Below, one piece after another: positions 23,024 to 31,121 of a DNA stretch of 35,165 nt. Made by a program: the position numbers and the translations under genes. How positions within the stretch are numbered: position 1 is the first letter of the stretch; each line of letters opens with the position of its first letter. Origin of the DNA: Lachnospiraceae bacterium (GTDB taxonomy: Bacteria > Bacillota > Clostridia > Lachnospirales > Lachnospiraceae). The DNA is taken from the NCBI GenBank assembly GCA_900769175.1, contig CAAGFP010000213.1:1-35165 (forward strand), given 5' to 3'. The notes beneath the pieces were generated by a model. That model saw nothing but the letters and a program-made list of their open reading frames with translations, was not told the origin of the DNA and did no database searches.

Positions 23024-24115
23024 TCAATTTACCTGATTCTTTCCGTTTTTCTTTCCTTTATAAAGGTTGTCATCCGCAATCTGAACCAGCTTATCAGCAC
23101 TAAGCCCGGGTAAAGATTCCGATACGCCAAAGGTCATGGAAACCGAAATCGTATATCCATGGGTTTCAATTCTAAGATTCTCAATCTTTACACGCATACG
23201 CTCTGCCAAATCCCTGCCGATTTTACCATTTCCATCAACAATAATCAGGAACTCTTCTCCGCCCCATCTGCAGACATAGTCCGTTCCTCGAAGCGCATCT
23301 ACCATACAGTGTGAAATTGCCTTCAAAACATCATCGCCGCTTTCATGACCGTATGTGTCATTGACCTTCTTAAAATCATCCACATCGCCCATAATGAGGC
23401 AGAATATTTTACCGCTCTCCGAAAGAGTTTTGAGTTTTTCTTCAATCTTCTGGTCAATGAATCTGCGGTTATACGCCCCGGTCAGGGCATCCCGATTCGC
23501 CATTTGATCCAGGCGATCATTCTGCTTTAAGAGCATTTTATTCTTATGACCGATATCCCAGACAAACATATAAAGGAAGCCCACGCTCGTTCCGAACATG
23601 ACAGCAATATTATAATAATAAAATGTGTATATCTGCCAGGGTTTTACTTCAATTGCCGGCTTCACGAAATCGGGCACGATACTTCCGATGAGGAATGCCA
23701 CCAGAAAATAAACCGAATACAGCATGCAGGATAGTTCTCTTCGCTTAAAACAATTCCATGCGATCGCCAGATAAAATACAACCGGTATCATCCCGATAAT
23801 CACATACTGAAATCCACATTCCTTCCCCAGAAAAATTGTCGAGGACAGGGAGAAAAATGCAACTTCCAGATTCGCCAGAATAACGACCAGAAGGTATTTC
23901 TTTTTCTTAATGAGTGTATTTAGGAAATAATAACCGATTAGCACAAGCGCATTGTATATTCCAAGAGTACGCACCCCGGTTATAAAGAATAAAATGGAAT
24001 AAGCACCATGTAAAAGCGCCGTTGCGTACATAATAACAGAAAATTTAATTCGTTCATTATAAAATACATCACCATTACGGATTAAATCCAAATAATGATT
24101 GATATTGTTTCCCAT
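23024..24115 (-). CDS. membrane GGDEF diguanylate cyclase
   Basis: This is a 363-residue protein with six hydrophobic segments (about 25-190) forming an unclassified membrane sensor, a short linker and a C-terminal GGDEF domain. Catalytic motifs RDALTGAYNRRF, MGDVDDFKKVNDTYGHESGD and CRWGGEEF (GGEEF about 285-289) are intact. The inhibitory RxxD site is present as RGTD just upstream. The ATG at 24115 (MGNNINHYL) follows GGGGGA by about seven bases; the TTG five codons earlier overlaps that ribosome site. It has its own promoter and terminator and so is monocistronic. The membrane region might sense a ligand or the membrane state; this is inference. Confidence 0.9.
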   Translation of the reverse strand: MGNNINHYLDLIRNGDVFYNERIKFSVIMYATALLHGAYSILFFITGVRTLGIYNALVLIGYYFLNTLIKKKKYLLVVILANLEVAFFSLSSTIFLGKECGFQYVIIGMIPVVFYLAIAWNCFKRRELSCMLYSVYFLVAFLIGSIVPDFVKPAIEVKPWQIYTFYYYNIAVMFGTSVGFLYMFVWDIGHKNKMLLKQNDRLDQMANRDALTGAYNRRFIDQKIEEKLKTLSESGKIFCLIMGDVDDFKKVNDTYGHESGDDVLKAISHCMVDALRGTDYVCRWGGEEFLIIVDGNGKIGRDLAERMRVKIENLRIETHGYTISVSMTFGVSESLPGLSADKLVQIADDNLYKGKKNGKNQVN

Positions 24116-24200
24116 TGTATATTCCCCCAAAATGAAACTTCAGTTTATGATAACCATGTCTTTAGTAAGAAACACGCTGATTATTAAACGTTCCACAACA

Positions 24201-24229
24201 TTTATACATCATTTTAAACTTTACCACAA
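24201..24229 (-). promoter_or_regulatory. sigma-A-like promoter of the membrane GGDEF gene
   Basis: Minus strand: TTGTGG (24229-24224), 17-base spacer, TATAAA (24206-24201), 86 bases before the ATG. Confidence 0.5.
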
Positions 24230-24454
24230 TTTGTAGCGTTTGTATACTTTTTTTCAATAATTTTTTAGAGATGTAGTATATTCACAGATTTCATTTTATG
24301 ATGTTCGTATGTTTCATTTGCTTCTGTTTTCTGAGGGTTATTCTATTCCGACCGATTTCGCTATCAAATGATAGGTATGGTTTCATTGTTTTATTCTCTG
24401 AAGCGTAGTACATTTTATATTGATTATAAAAATTTCAGAGAAAAATAGTTTTAC

Positions 24455-24483
24455 TTGATATTTTTATCATTTCAACATAAACT
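24455..24483 (+). promoter_or_regulatory. sigma-A-like promoter of the AraC regulator
   Basis: TTGATA (24455-24460), 17-base spacer, TAAACT (24478-24483), 52 bases before the ATG. Confidence 0.45.
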
Positions 24484-24535
24484 GAAAGCAAGCATTTGAT
24501 AACATCAACAAATGTTTGAATCAGGGAGCAGATAA

Positions 24536-25504
24536 ATGGAAGAAAAAATTCGTCGGTTAAATGAAAATGAATATATAACGGATCATTCCAAATCGGATTA
24601 TCCTTTGGCCGTTTATTATGTTGAGCCAAAGCAAATGTATTTAAACCGTGTACGCTCCCACTGGCACTCTGAGATTGAAATTGATTTTGTTCGTGAAGGA
24701 AACGCCCTGTTTCAGATTGGAGACAAAACAATTTCGGTTAAGCAGGGAGAGGCAATTTATATTTCCCCGGATCACCTGCACCAGATTTCTATAGAAGGGA
24801 ACAAAAACTGTGTCATCCTTTCTTTGATTTTTCATCCGAGAATTCTGTTTCCAATCAGCAATTCCTATACGGAATCTACGTATCTGTCTCCTATTTTACA
24901 GGATTCCGATTATGATTACATTGTGTTTGATAAAAGTGATCCGGACGGGCGCGCCGTTTTATCTTATCTCGAAGAAATCATTTCATATAATTTCGAGAAA
25001 GATTACGGCTATGAACTTATGACAATCAGCAGTCTATGCCAGCTATGGTTAATCCTGATTCAGGATTTTAAGAAAAACCATAACCGGATACCGGATATTC
25101 ATCCCGAGAAAACAGAATCCGCAGATATCATCCGGATTAAAAATGCATTGACCTTCATCCAGACAAACTTTGCAGAACAGATTTCATTAGATGATATTGC
25201 TGCCTCCATTCATGTCAGCAAGAGTGAGTGCTGTCGTTGCTTCAAGCGTGCAATAGGGCAGACCCCTTTTGAATATCTGATGCGTTACCGGATTCTTCAG
25301 GCCGCAACACTTATGCTCAATGACCAGCGAAAAGAAAATACCATAGCAGACATTGCATTTCGTGTCGGATTTAATAATGCTAGTTACTTCAATAAACTGT
25401 TTAAAACCTATTTCGACTGCACGCCGAGTGAATTTCGAAAAAAAAGTAAAACCGAACACAGAGACAAGCTGTCCCATTTCGGACTATCTTTGTCACATAT
25501 ATAA
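24536..25504 (+). CDS. AraC-family transcriptional regulator with cupin sensor
   Basis: This is a 322-residue regulator. The N-terminal cupin-like domain (about 20-125) shows HWHSEIEIDFVREGNALFQIGD and QGEAIYISPDHLHQI, as in sugar-responsive AraC proteins. The C-terminal double helix-turn-helix (about 205-308) has LDDIAASIHVSKSECCRCFKR, then the conserved IADIAFRVGFNNASYFNKLFK and TPSEFRK. The ATG follows GGGAG by seven to eight bases. It stands alone with a strong terminator. Family members of this type usually respond to carbohydrates and control an adjacent sugar locus, but no such locus is in the window. Confidence 0.92.
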   Translation: MEEKIRRLNENEYITDHSKSDYPLAVYYVEPKQMYLNRVRSHWHSEIEIDFVREGNALFQIGDKTISVKQGEAIYISPDHLHQISIEGNKNCVILSLIFHPRILFPISNSYTESTYLSPILQDSDYDYIVFDKSDPDGRAVLSYLEEIISYNFEKDYGYELMTISSLCQLWLILIQDFKKNHNRIPDIHPEKTESADIIRIKNALTFIQTNFAEQISLDDIAASIHVSKSECCRCFKRAIGQTPFEYLMRYRILQAATLMLNDQRKENTIADIAFRVGFNNASYFNKLFKTYFDCTPSEFRKKSKTEHRDKLSHFGLSLSHI

Positions 25505-25538
25505 AGAATCTCGCAAGTTACTTGCGAGATTCTTTTGT
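25503..25538. terminator. strong bidirectional terminator between AraC and PAS-GGDEF genes
   Basis: A perfect 15-bp stem (25503-25517 with 25521-25535) with a TTA loop. It runs into a T tract on the plus strand, and the arm's own A run gives T residues on the minus strand. It overlaps the AraC stop codon and serves convergent genes. Confidence 0.88.
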
Positions 25539-25540
25539 AT

Positions 25541-25606
25541 CAAGCACGGTTGCGCAAGCAATTATTACTGTTCGCGCGAGTGCGCATCCGTCAGGCGCGG
25601 TTGCTC
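25541..25606. repeat. GC-rich repeat element with copy 2 of the 19-mer
   Basis: The 19-mer at 25571-25589 is identical to 22902-22920. It is flanked by two related segments, AAGCACGGTTGCGC and CAGGCGCGGTTGC, in direct orientation. The whole 66-base block is far richer in G and C than its surroundings and lies between convergent genes, past the terminator. This looks like a short interspersed extragenic repeat. Confidence 0.55.
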
Positions 25607-25607
25607 T

Positions 25608-26879
25608 TTATGAAAAAATCACATATTTATTCTTTCCGGTTTCTTTTGCACTATATAAGGCTTCGTCCGCGTTTGCAAACAGTTCTTCAAAGCTTGTCCC
25701 TGCTTTCGGGTAATATGCAACACCGATACTGCAACTAATACCGACTTCTACCCCGCCTTTTTCAAAGGTGCGTCGGATGGCTTGATTCAATTCCTGTGCT
25801 CTGGCTTCCGTAACCTCTTTGGTCGTATTCTTCATAAATACCATGAACTCATCTCCGCCGACTCTTCCGACGAAATCGCTCTCACGAAACGTCTTTCGAA
25901 TTACATCCGCCACAAATTTAATGGCTTCATCCCCATACTGATGACCGAATGTATCATTGATTGCCTTGAAATTATCGGTATCAATCATTAACAGCGCATG
26001 TAACTTATCTCTGGTTGTGGATTTCAAATATTCCTGAATTGAAACTTCCATTGCAGCCTTGTTTAGAATTCCGGTCAAAGCATCAGTTCTGATTTTCTTT
26101 CTCATTTCTTCCTGACGATGCTTTTCAAGTGCGATATCTTTTAAATTGCCGACGATCCGAAGAATTTTACCCTCAGAATTCTGAAAACTTGCATAGTAAC
26201 AACGATACCAGCAATAGGCATCTTCTTCCCCATTAAATACAGCCCTAAGTTCTATGGTATCCTTCATAGGTTTTTCAAGCGCAGTAGAAAAAACAGATTC
26301 AAAAAGTTCAATATCCTTCTCAAAAACAAAAGACTTATATTTTTTCTCTTTCACGAAATGTTCAAGAAAAATTTCTCTGGAATCTCCGGCCTTGGAAATA
26401 AACATTAAACTGTCCTGTTCAACATCGTAATCAAACGGAAGATCGTCAAGTGCCTCCTGCAAAAGCTTGTATCTTTGGGTTTCCACAAACAGTTCTTCAT
26501 TCATACGATGAACTTCTCTTTGTGCTTCCACCATTTCGGTAACATCATACAAAAAAGAATACACCATTTCCCTGCCATCGGAATCCTTCACAATTCTGCC
26601 CTGAAATTCAACAAACATTACTTCATCCAAAAGGCTTTTGATACGGAAATTCGCCTGAAGATTCTCACCGTTTTGCGCCTGGTATTCCAGAATATCTTTC
26701 ACATTCTTTCGATCCTGTTTATAAATCAACATATCGAAAGAATTATAGAAATGGTCCCTGAACGCCTTCTCCGAGCATCCGAAACTATCTAATATTTTAC
26801 TGCTGATATAACCAAATTTCCCGGTTTGCCTGTCATAGGTAAAGAAATCGCCGGGAAGATTCTCCATTGTCAGTTCCAT
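25608..26879 (-). CDS. PAS-PAS-GGDEF diguanylate cyclase
   Basis: This is a 423-residue cytosolic protein with two PAS-type sensor domains (about 5-118 and 135-255) and a GGDEF domain (about 262-423). The motifs RTDALTGILNKAAME, MIDTDNFKAINDTFGHQYGD and VGRVGGDEF (GGDEF 341-345) are intact, and RESD at 332-335 is the product-inhibition site. It is likely an active, feedback-regulated cyclase. Its ATG immediately follows the TAA of the DUF2225 gene, whose final codons supply the GGGGA ribosome site, so the two are tightly coupled. No heme- or flavin-binding signature was recognised in the PAS domains. Confidence 0.92.
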   Translation of the reverse strand: MELTMENLPGDFFTYDRQTGKFGYISSKILDSFGCSEKAFRDHFYNSFDMLIYKQDRKNVKDILEYQAQNGENLQANFRIKSLLDEVMFVEFQGRIVKDSDGREMVYSFLYDVTEMVEAQREVHRMNEELFVETQRYKLLQEALDDLPFDYDVEQDSLMFISKAGDSREIFLEHFVKEKKYKSFVFEKDIELFESVFSTALEKPMKDTIELRAVFNGEEDAYCWYRCYYASFQNSEGKILRIVGNLKDIALEKHRQEEMRKKIRTDALTGILNKAAMEVSIQEYLKSTTRDKLHALLMIDTDNFKAINDTFGHQYGDEAIKFVADVIRKTFRESDFVGRVGGDEFMVFMKNTTKEVTEARAQELNQAIRRTFEKGGVEVGISCSIGVAYYPKAGTSFEELFANADEALYSAKETGKNKYVIFS

Positions 26880-27749
26880 TTATTCCCCTTCAACATTATT
26901 CTTCAATTCATGAAACATATCTTTTAATTCCGGAATTCTCTGGCTGATTCTCGGAGATAAGTTCCGTTCTGATAAAAGCGACGATATCATTCTTCCTGCT
27001 GTATCTGTATCTTCACATTCGAGAGCCAGAACTGCAATCAGATAATCCAAAACCTGCGTATCCATTCCGCAATACGGCGGTGTCTCCGAGGTTCTTGCCA
27101 TCCGGAAGCCTTCCAGCGCATATTTCAGAAATTCTTTTTCTTCCTTCAAAAGGTCCTCTTTCGACGCTGTTTCAAACAATCCGCAATCATCTTCCTGTGC
27201 TGAAACTTCTTCCCGGTATGAACGAAGCTGCCATGCCGTTTTCAAGCAGATATACGCTTTTTCACTCGCCTTCGCACGCTTAACGGTAGCATTCGCAAGA
27301 CAGATTTTATAACGTAAAATGGATTCTTCATATGTATACGGACCATTGGATTCACTGTGCGAAACGAAGCCGGAGCTGATTTTTTCTTTAATTAATTTGA
27401 TGTAAACCAAACTCAACGGACCGTGAAAACGGGAAAGCGCTCCATAACCACAGTTCGGGCAACAGATGGTATCATACTTTACCGGATCGGCCGTATCATA
27501 AATGGGCCGTAGATCCAATTCGGTTTTCACAAGCTTTAACTTTGAACCCCTGATCCTTTTCGTTGTAAATTCTTTCTCACATACCGGGCAGATGACTTTG
27601 GAAAAATACATCAGCTCTTTTTCACAATCCATCTTTGTTTTCTTATCTGCTTGATTCTCCGAATGAACTTTTTTCTCTTCTTCTTCAAAAAGTGATTCGG
27701 AATCAAAATTCATAATCCCCAGTTTTTCAATACCGGAAAATAATCCCAT
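26880..27749 (-). CDS. DUF2225 protein with zinc-binding cysteine pairs
   Basis: This is a 289-residue cytosolic protein of the DUF2225 family, function unknown. Two cysteine pairs, C54-x2-C57 (ICPVCEKEF) and C97-x2-C100 (CCPNCGYGA), would bind zinc. The C-terminal two thirds are helical and TPR-like (repeats of about 35 residues around AYICLKTAWQLR and ALEGFRMA). The ATG has AAAGGAG seven bases upstream. It is the first gene of a two-gene operon with the PAS-GGDEF protein; the stop codon abuts the next ATG. The coupling hints at a sensor or scaffold for the cyclase, which is inference. Confidence 0.82.
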   Translation of the reverse strand: MGLFSGIEKLGIMNFDSESLFEEEEKKVHSENQADKKTKMDCEKELMYFSKVICPVCEKEFTTKRIRGSKLKLVKTELDLRPIYDTADPVKYDTICCPNCGYGALSRFHGPLSLVYIKLIKEKISSGFVSHSESNGPYTYEESILRYKICLANATVKRAKASEKAYICLKTAWQLRSYREEVSAQEDDCGLFETASKEDLLKEEKEFLKYALEGFRMARTSETPPYCGMDTQVLDYLIAVLALECEDTDTAGRMISSLLSERNLSPRISQRIPELKDMFHELKNNVEGE

Positions 27750-27786
27750 ATCCCTGCTCCTTTAATTAACGTCTCACATCAACATC

Positions 27787-27815
27787 ATAATATAACAAAA
27801 ACAAATAAAAAACAA
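27787..27815 (-). promoter_or_regulatory. sigma-A-like promoter of the DUF2225/PAS-GGDEF operon
   Basis: Minus strand: TTGTTT (27815-27810), 17-base spacer, TATTAT (27792-27787), 38 bases before the ATG. Confidence 0.45.
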
Positions 27816-27887
27816 TCGTATGCCGGCAATTGATATTATTCCGACAAATCTTGTTTACATGCAATTAGTAATATACCTGCAAGGATA

Positions 27888-30635
27888 CTATTCCTGCAAA
27901 TGAACCTTGGAAAAAGGATTATTGGAAAGCGAAATCATATCCTTTTGCATTTGTTCTTTCATAATCACACGGGTATTTTCGTAGTTTTCCAGAAATTCCC
28001 TTGCTGACATTCTAAGCGCCCCATTGCCCCAAACCAGCTTCTGTTCAAGATTATCCGAGGTTGCAACGGTTACGCGGCAATTTCGTGCCATTCTCTTACT
28101 CTCTCTTTCAATATAGGCATCTGCCGTCTCCGATTCTTTCGTGTAAATCACACGAATATTATGATACTGCTGTTCGCTTCCCTGGTTTCCTTTGATTCGG
28201 TACGCATCAAAAACCAGAATCAATTCTTCACCACTAAATCCCTGATAATCACAACAGATGTCCATCAGGGCATCTCTTGCACTGTCTATATTCGTTTTCG
28301 CGAGTTCGTTTAGTTTCGGCCACGCGAAAATAATGTTATATCCGTCTACAAACAGAATCCGCTTCGCATCTTTCTCAAACTTCCCATCTCCGTTTCCGTT
28401 CTCGTTGGTTTTTGCATTAGAAGCGGCATGCTTTACATAATAGAGCTTCTTGTAATCTTTCTTCTCGATCTGCCGCTTTCCTTCCTTTTTCCGGAATGTT
28501 GAATTTATAATGGCATCGATCTCTTCCAGCGAAATACTGTCAGAAGCCCGGTTCTTTGCGGACATTTTATCCTTTGTTTTTCCATCGATTGCCGAACGAG
28601 GCATGGAATATGGTATCCCTTCTCCCGTGCCGTTTTCCGGATTCAACTTAATCGGACATTCCACATGTGCAAGCGCTTCCACTTCATCCCACGGAACCTG
28701 ATACCCCGCACCATGGGCGCAGAAAACAGAACCGGCAGGGCGTGAATAATCATTGTCGCAGTCGTATCCGATTTCATTTACGACCTCCTCCGTATTGTGG
28801 CATGGCCTGAAGCCGTCCGGAATCAGACTCAGGCTTCCGCGTCCCGCCGTGTATGCCTGTAACACAAGCTGGTAATCCTGAATCGTGACAACCGGAACAA
28901 TGCCCGTAAGCATGGAATAATCACCATCGGAAACCGGCGCATCCATTTGCGCACATCTGGCTTCCAAATCCGTCATCGCCCTTCCGACACATTCTATCGG
29001 TAGTTCCAGAGTAAACCGGTAAACCGGCTCTAATAAAATATTATCCGCTTTTCTTAATGCATTACGAATTGCACGATAGGTCGCCTGCCGGAAATCTCCG
29101 CCTTCAGTGTGCTTGTTATGCGCCTTTCCGGCCACCAGAATCACCTTTAAATCCGTTGCCTGCGAACGCGTCAGAACACCCGGATGAATCGTTTCTTCCA
29201 CATGGGTTTCAATCAGTCTCTGCCAGTTTTTACTAAGCACATCCTCGCTGCAGACGGATGCGAACTGAATTCCGCTTCCACGCTCGCCCGGCTCAATAAG
29301 AAGATGCACTTCCGCATAATGCCTAAGCGGCTCAAAATGTCCAATGCCGTATGACGGCGCCTGAATGGTTTCTTTATATACAATTTTACCGTTTTCAAAA
29401 CGTATCTCCATTTGAAAACGCTCTTTTATTTTATCTTTTAAAATCTGAAGCTGAATCTGCCCCATCACCTTAATCCGGATTGTTTTATCTTCTTCGCGGT
29501 ATAAAATATGAAGCTTCGGATCTTCCTCCTCAAGTTGTCTGAATTTCGGAAGAGCCTCAAGCGCATCGACTCCGTCCGGAAGTCCGATACAATATTCCAA
29601 AACAGGCTCTAGCAAGCCTTCCTCGCTTCCCGGGTCAATTCCGACACCTTCTCCGGCATAGGTTTTCGTTAAACCGGTGACCGCAATAATGCTTCCGGCT
29701 TTCGCTTCCTTTGCCGGGACAAATTTAGCGCCGGAATAAATACGAAGCTGGTCTGCCTTTTCCTGCCATATTTCATCGCCCGGACGCACATTACCATCAT
29801 TCGTAATCACCTGTTTAGCAAAAAGTGTGCCACCGGTGATTTTCATATGAGTCAGTCGTTTTCCGTCGTTGTCACGCGTAATTTTGAAAACACGGGCTCC
29901 GAACGTTTCCGGGTAAGAGATGGGCGGCACATACATATTGATAAAATCAAGCACCGGCTCAATTCCGTTTAGTTTTAACGCGCTTCCGAAAAATACCGGA
30001 ATGCAGTCACGCTCCATAAACGCCGCAGTGATGGAATCTTTCGAAATTCCATTCGTATCCAGATATTCTTCAAGCAATTCCTCACTGCACACGGAAAGAT
30101 TCTCATTAAATTCTTCTAATCGGGATTGATGAACACAATCCGAAAAGTCAACAAAATTTCCTTTCAGTTTGCTTTGTAACGATGAAAAAATCGCTTCCTT
30201 TTCGGTTTGAGGCTGATCCATTTTATTGACAAAAACAATGGTCGGAATCCGGTTTCGCTTCAACAATTTCCATAGAGTTTCCGTATGTCCGGAAATGCCG
30301 TCATTTCCACCGATAATTAAAATTGCAATATCCAAAACGGAAAGGGTTCGTTCCATTTCCGTCGAAAAATCGGTATGTCCGGGCGTATCTAAAAGCGTCA
30401 AGCCAGTCTCCTTCCATACAGCATGCGCTTCCTTGGAAAAAATAGTAATTCCGCGTTTCCGTTCAATGGAATCGGTATCTAAAAAGCAGTTCTGATGATC
30501 CACGCGGCCTAAAGAGCGAAGCTCACCGGCTGTATATAAAATCCCCTCTGCCAAGGTCGTCTTCCCTGCATCCACATGTGCCAAAAGCCCTGCAATAATA
30601 TTCTTTTTTTCGTTCACTGACTGGTCGTTTAGCAT
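27888..30635 (-). CDS. Tet(M)/EF-G-like ribosomal GTPase fused to a Rae1/YacP-type NYN endoribonuclease
   Basis: This is a 915-residue fusion. Residues 1 to about 660 are a translational GTPase of the ribosome-protection/EF-G type: P-loop AHVDAGKTT (19-27), RGIT (61-64), DTPGH (83-87), NKMD (137-140), GSAL (217-220), then EF-G-like domains II-V. A polar linker (about 665-755) leads to a NYN domain (757-890) closely resembling Bacillus Rae1: VDGYNIIFAWP, LILVFDAYRIKG, YTKESETADAYIE, TVATSD and GALRMSAREFL, with acidic residues D764, D810, D839 and D861. Rae1 is known to cut mRNA in the ribosomal A site. In the Tet(M) domain IV loop the SPVS-type sequence is replaced by NKHTEGGDFR, so tetracycline protection is doubtful. 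ATG follows AAGGTG; the phosphatase gene lies 18 bases upstream. Ribosome surveillance with mRNA cleavage is the likely role (inference). Confidence 0.88.
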   Translation of the reverse strand: MLNDQSVNEKKNIIAGLLAHVDAGKTTLAEGILYTAGELRSLGRVDHQNCFLDTDSIERKRGITIFSKEAHAVWKETGLTLLDTPGHTDFSTEMERTLSVLDIAILIIGGNDGISGHTETLWKLLKRNRIPTIVFVNKMDQPQTEKEAIFSSLQSKLKGNFVDFSDCVHQSRLEEFNENLSVCSEELLEEYLDTNGISKDSITAAFMERDCIPVFFGSALKLNGIEPVLDFINMYVPPISYPETFGARVFKITRDNDGKRLTHMKITGGTLFAKQVITNDGNVRPGDEIWQEKADQLRIYSGAKFVPAKEAKAGSIIAVTGLTKTYAGEGVGIDPGSEEGLLEPVLEYCIGLPDGVDALEALPKFRQLEEEDPKLHILYREEDKTIRIKVMGQIQLQILKDKIKERFQMEIRFENGKIVYKETIQAPSYGIGHFEPLRHYAEVHLLIEPGERGSGIQFASVCSEDVLSKNWQRLIETHVEETIHPGVLTRSQATDLKVILVAGKAHNKHTEGGDFRQATYRAIRNALRKADNILLEPVYRFTLELPIECVGRAMTDLEARCAQMDAPVSDGDYSMLTGIVPVVTIQDYQLVLQAYTAGRGSLSLIPDGFRPCHNTEEVVNEIGYDCDNDYSRPAGSVFCAHGAGYQVPWDEVEALAHVECPIKLNPENGTGEGIPYSMPRSAIDGKTKDKMSAKNRASDSISLEEIDAIINSTFRKKEGKRQIEKKDYKKLYYVKHAASNAKTNENGNGDGKFEKDAKRILFVDGYNIIFAWPKLNELAKTNIDSARDALMDICCDYQGFSGEELILVFDAYRIKGNQGSEQQYHNIRVIYTKESETADAYIERESKRMARNCRVTVATSDNLEQKLVWGNGALRMSAREFLENYENTRVIMKEQMQKDMISLSNNPFSKVHLQE

Positions 30636-30653
30636 CTTTTTTCACCTTATCCA

Positions 30654-31121
30654 CTAATGAATTCCATATTCCTTTTCTAAGAAAGCCCAGAATCCTTCCA
30701 GTCCCATCAGAATATCCTCATATGTCTCCTGAAAATTGCCCGTATACCACGGGTCCGCAATATCTGCCGTACTTTGGGCAAACGACAGAAGTTTGTAAAT
30801 CTTTTTCAGCGGATCTCCGCCTACCATCCGATTCATGTTCCGAATATTCCAGTCATCCATTCCAATCAGGAAATCGTATTCTTCATAATCCTTCATGGTC
30901 ATCTGAACCGCCCTGTGCGGCACGACCGGAATTCCGACTTCACGCAATTTCTTTACGGTTCCGGGGTGAGGCGGATTTCCGATTTCTTCCCTGCTCGTTG
31001 CAGCGGATGAAACGAAAATACGGTCGGATAGGTTTCTTTGATTAACCTGGTAAGAAAAAACACTTTCTGCCATGGTGGAACGACAGATGTTGCCGTGGCA
31101 CACGAACAGCACTCTAGTCAT
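30654..31121 (-). CDS. low-molecular-weight protein tyrosine phosphatase
   Basis: This is a 155-residue LMW-PTP (YwlE/Wzb type). The catalytic loop is C8-HGNIC-R14-S, matching C-x5-R, and the general acid is in DIADPWYTG near the C-terminus. Family members remove phosphate from tyrosine or, in Bacillus YwlE, from arginine. The start is ATG at 31121 (MTRVLFVCHG), eight bases after GGAG; an upstream TTG overlaps the ribosome site. The gene precedes the GTPase-Rae1 fusion by 18 bases and probably shares its promoter. The upstream DNA is the repeat-rich junction with the accessory island. Confidence 0.93.
   Translation of the reverse strand: MTRVLFVCHGNICRSTMAESVFSYQVNQRNLSDRIFVSSAATSREEIGNPPHPGTVKKLREVGIPVVPHRAVQMTMKDYEEYDFLIGMDDWNIRNMNRMVGGDPLKKIYKLLSFAQSTADIADPWYTGNFQETYEDILMGLEGFWAFLEKEYGIH

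Larger units (their letters stand above)
24116..24535. other. 420-base divergent intergenic region (GGDEF / AraC)
   Basis: No gene is visible here. It is AT-rich and holds a promoter for each flanking gene (described separately). An imperfect inverted repeat, CATTTG (24493-24498) with CAAATG (24509-24514), lies just upstream of the AraC ribosome site and could be an autoregulatory operator or a leader hairpin. I see no riboswitch; in particular no cyclic-di-GMP aptamer pattern was recognised. Confidence 0.6.

Noticed and set aside
24116..24535. Cyclic-di-GMP riboswitch in the GGDEF/AraC gap
   Set aside because: No aptamer core or suitable stems were seen; the region is mostly AT-rich with two ordinary promoters.
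27888..30635. Calling the 915-residue protein a tetracycline resistance determinant
   Set aside because: The Tet(M) tip loop is replaced and a nuclease domain is fused; GTPase similarity alone does not show resistance.
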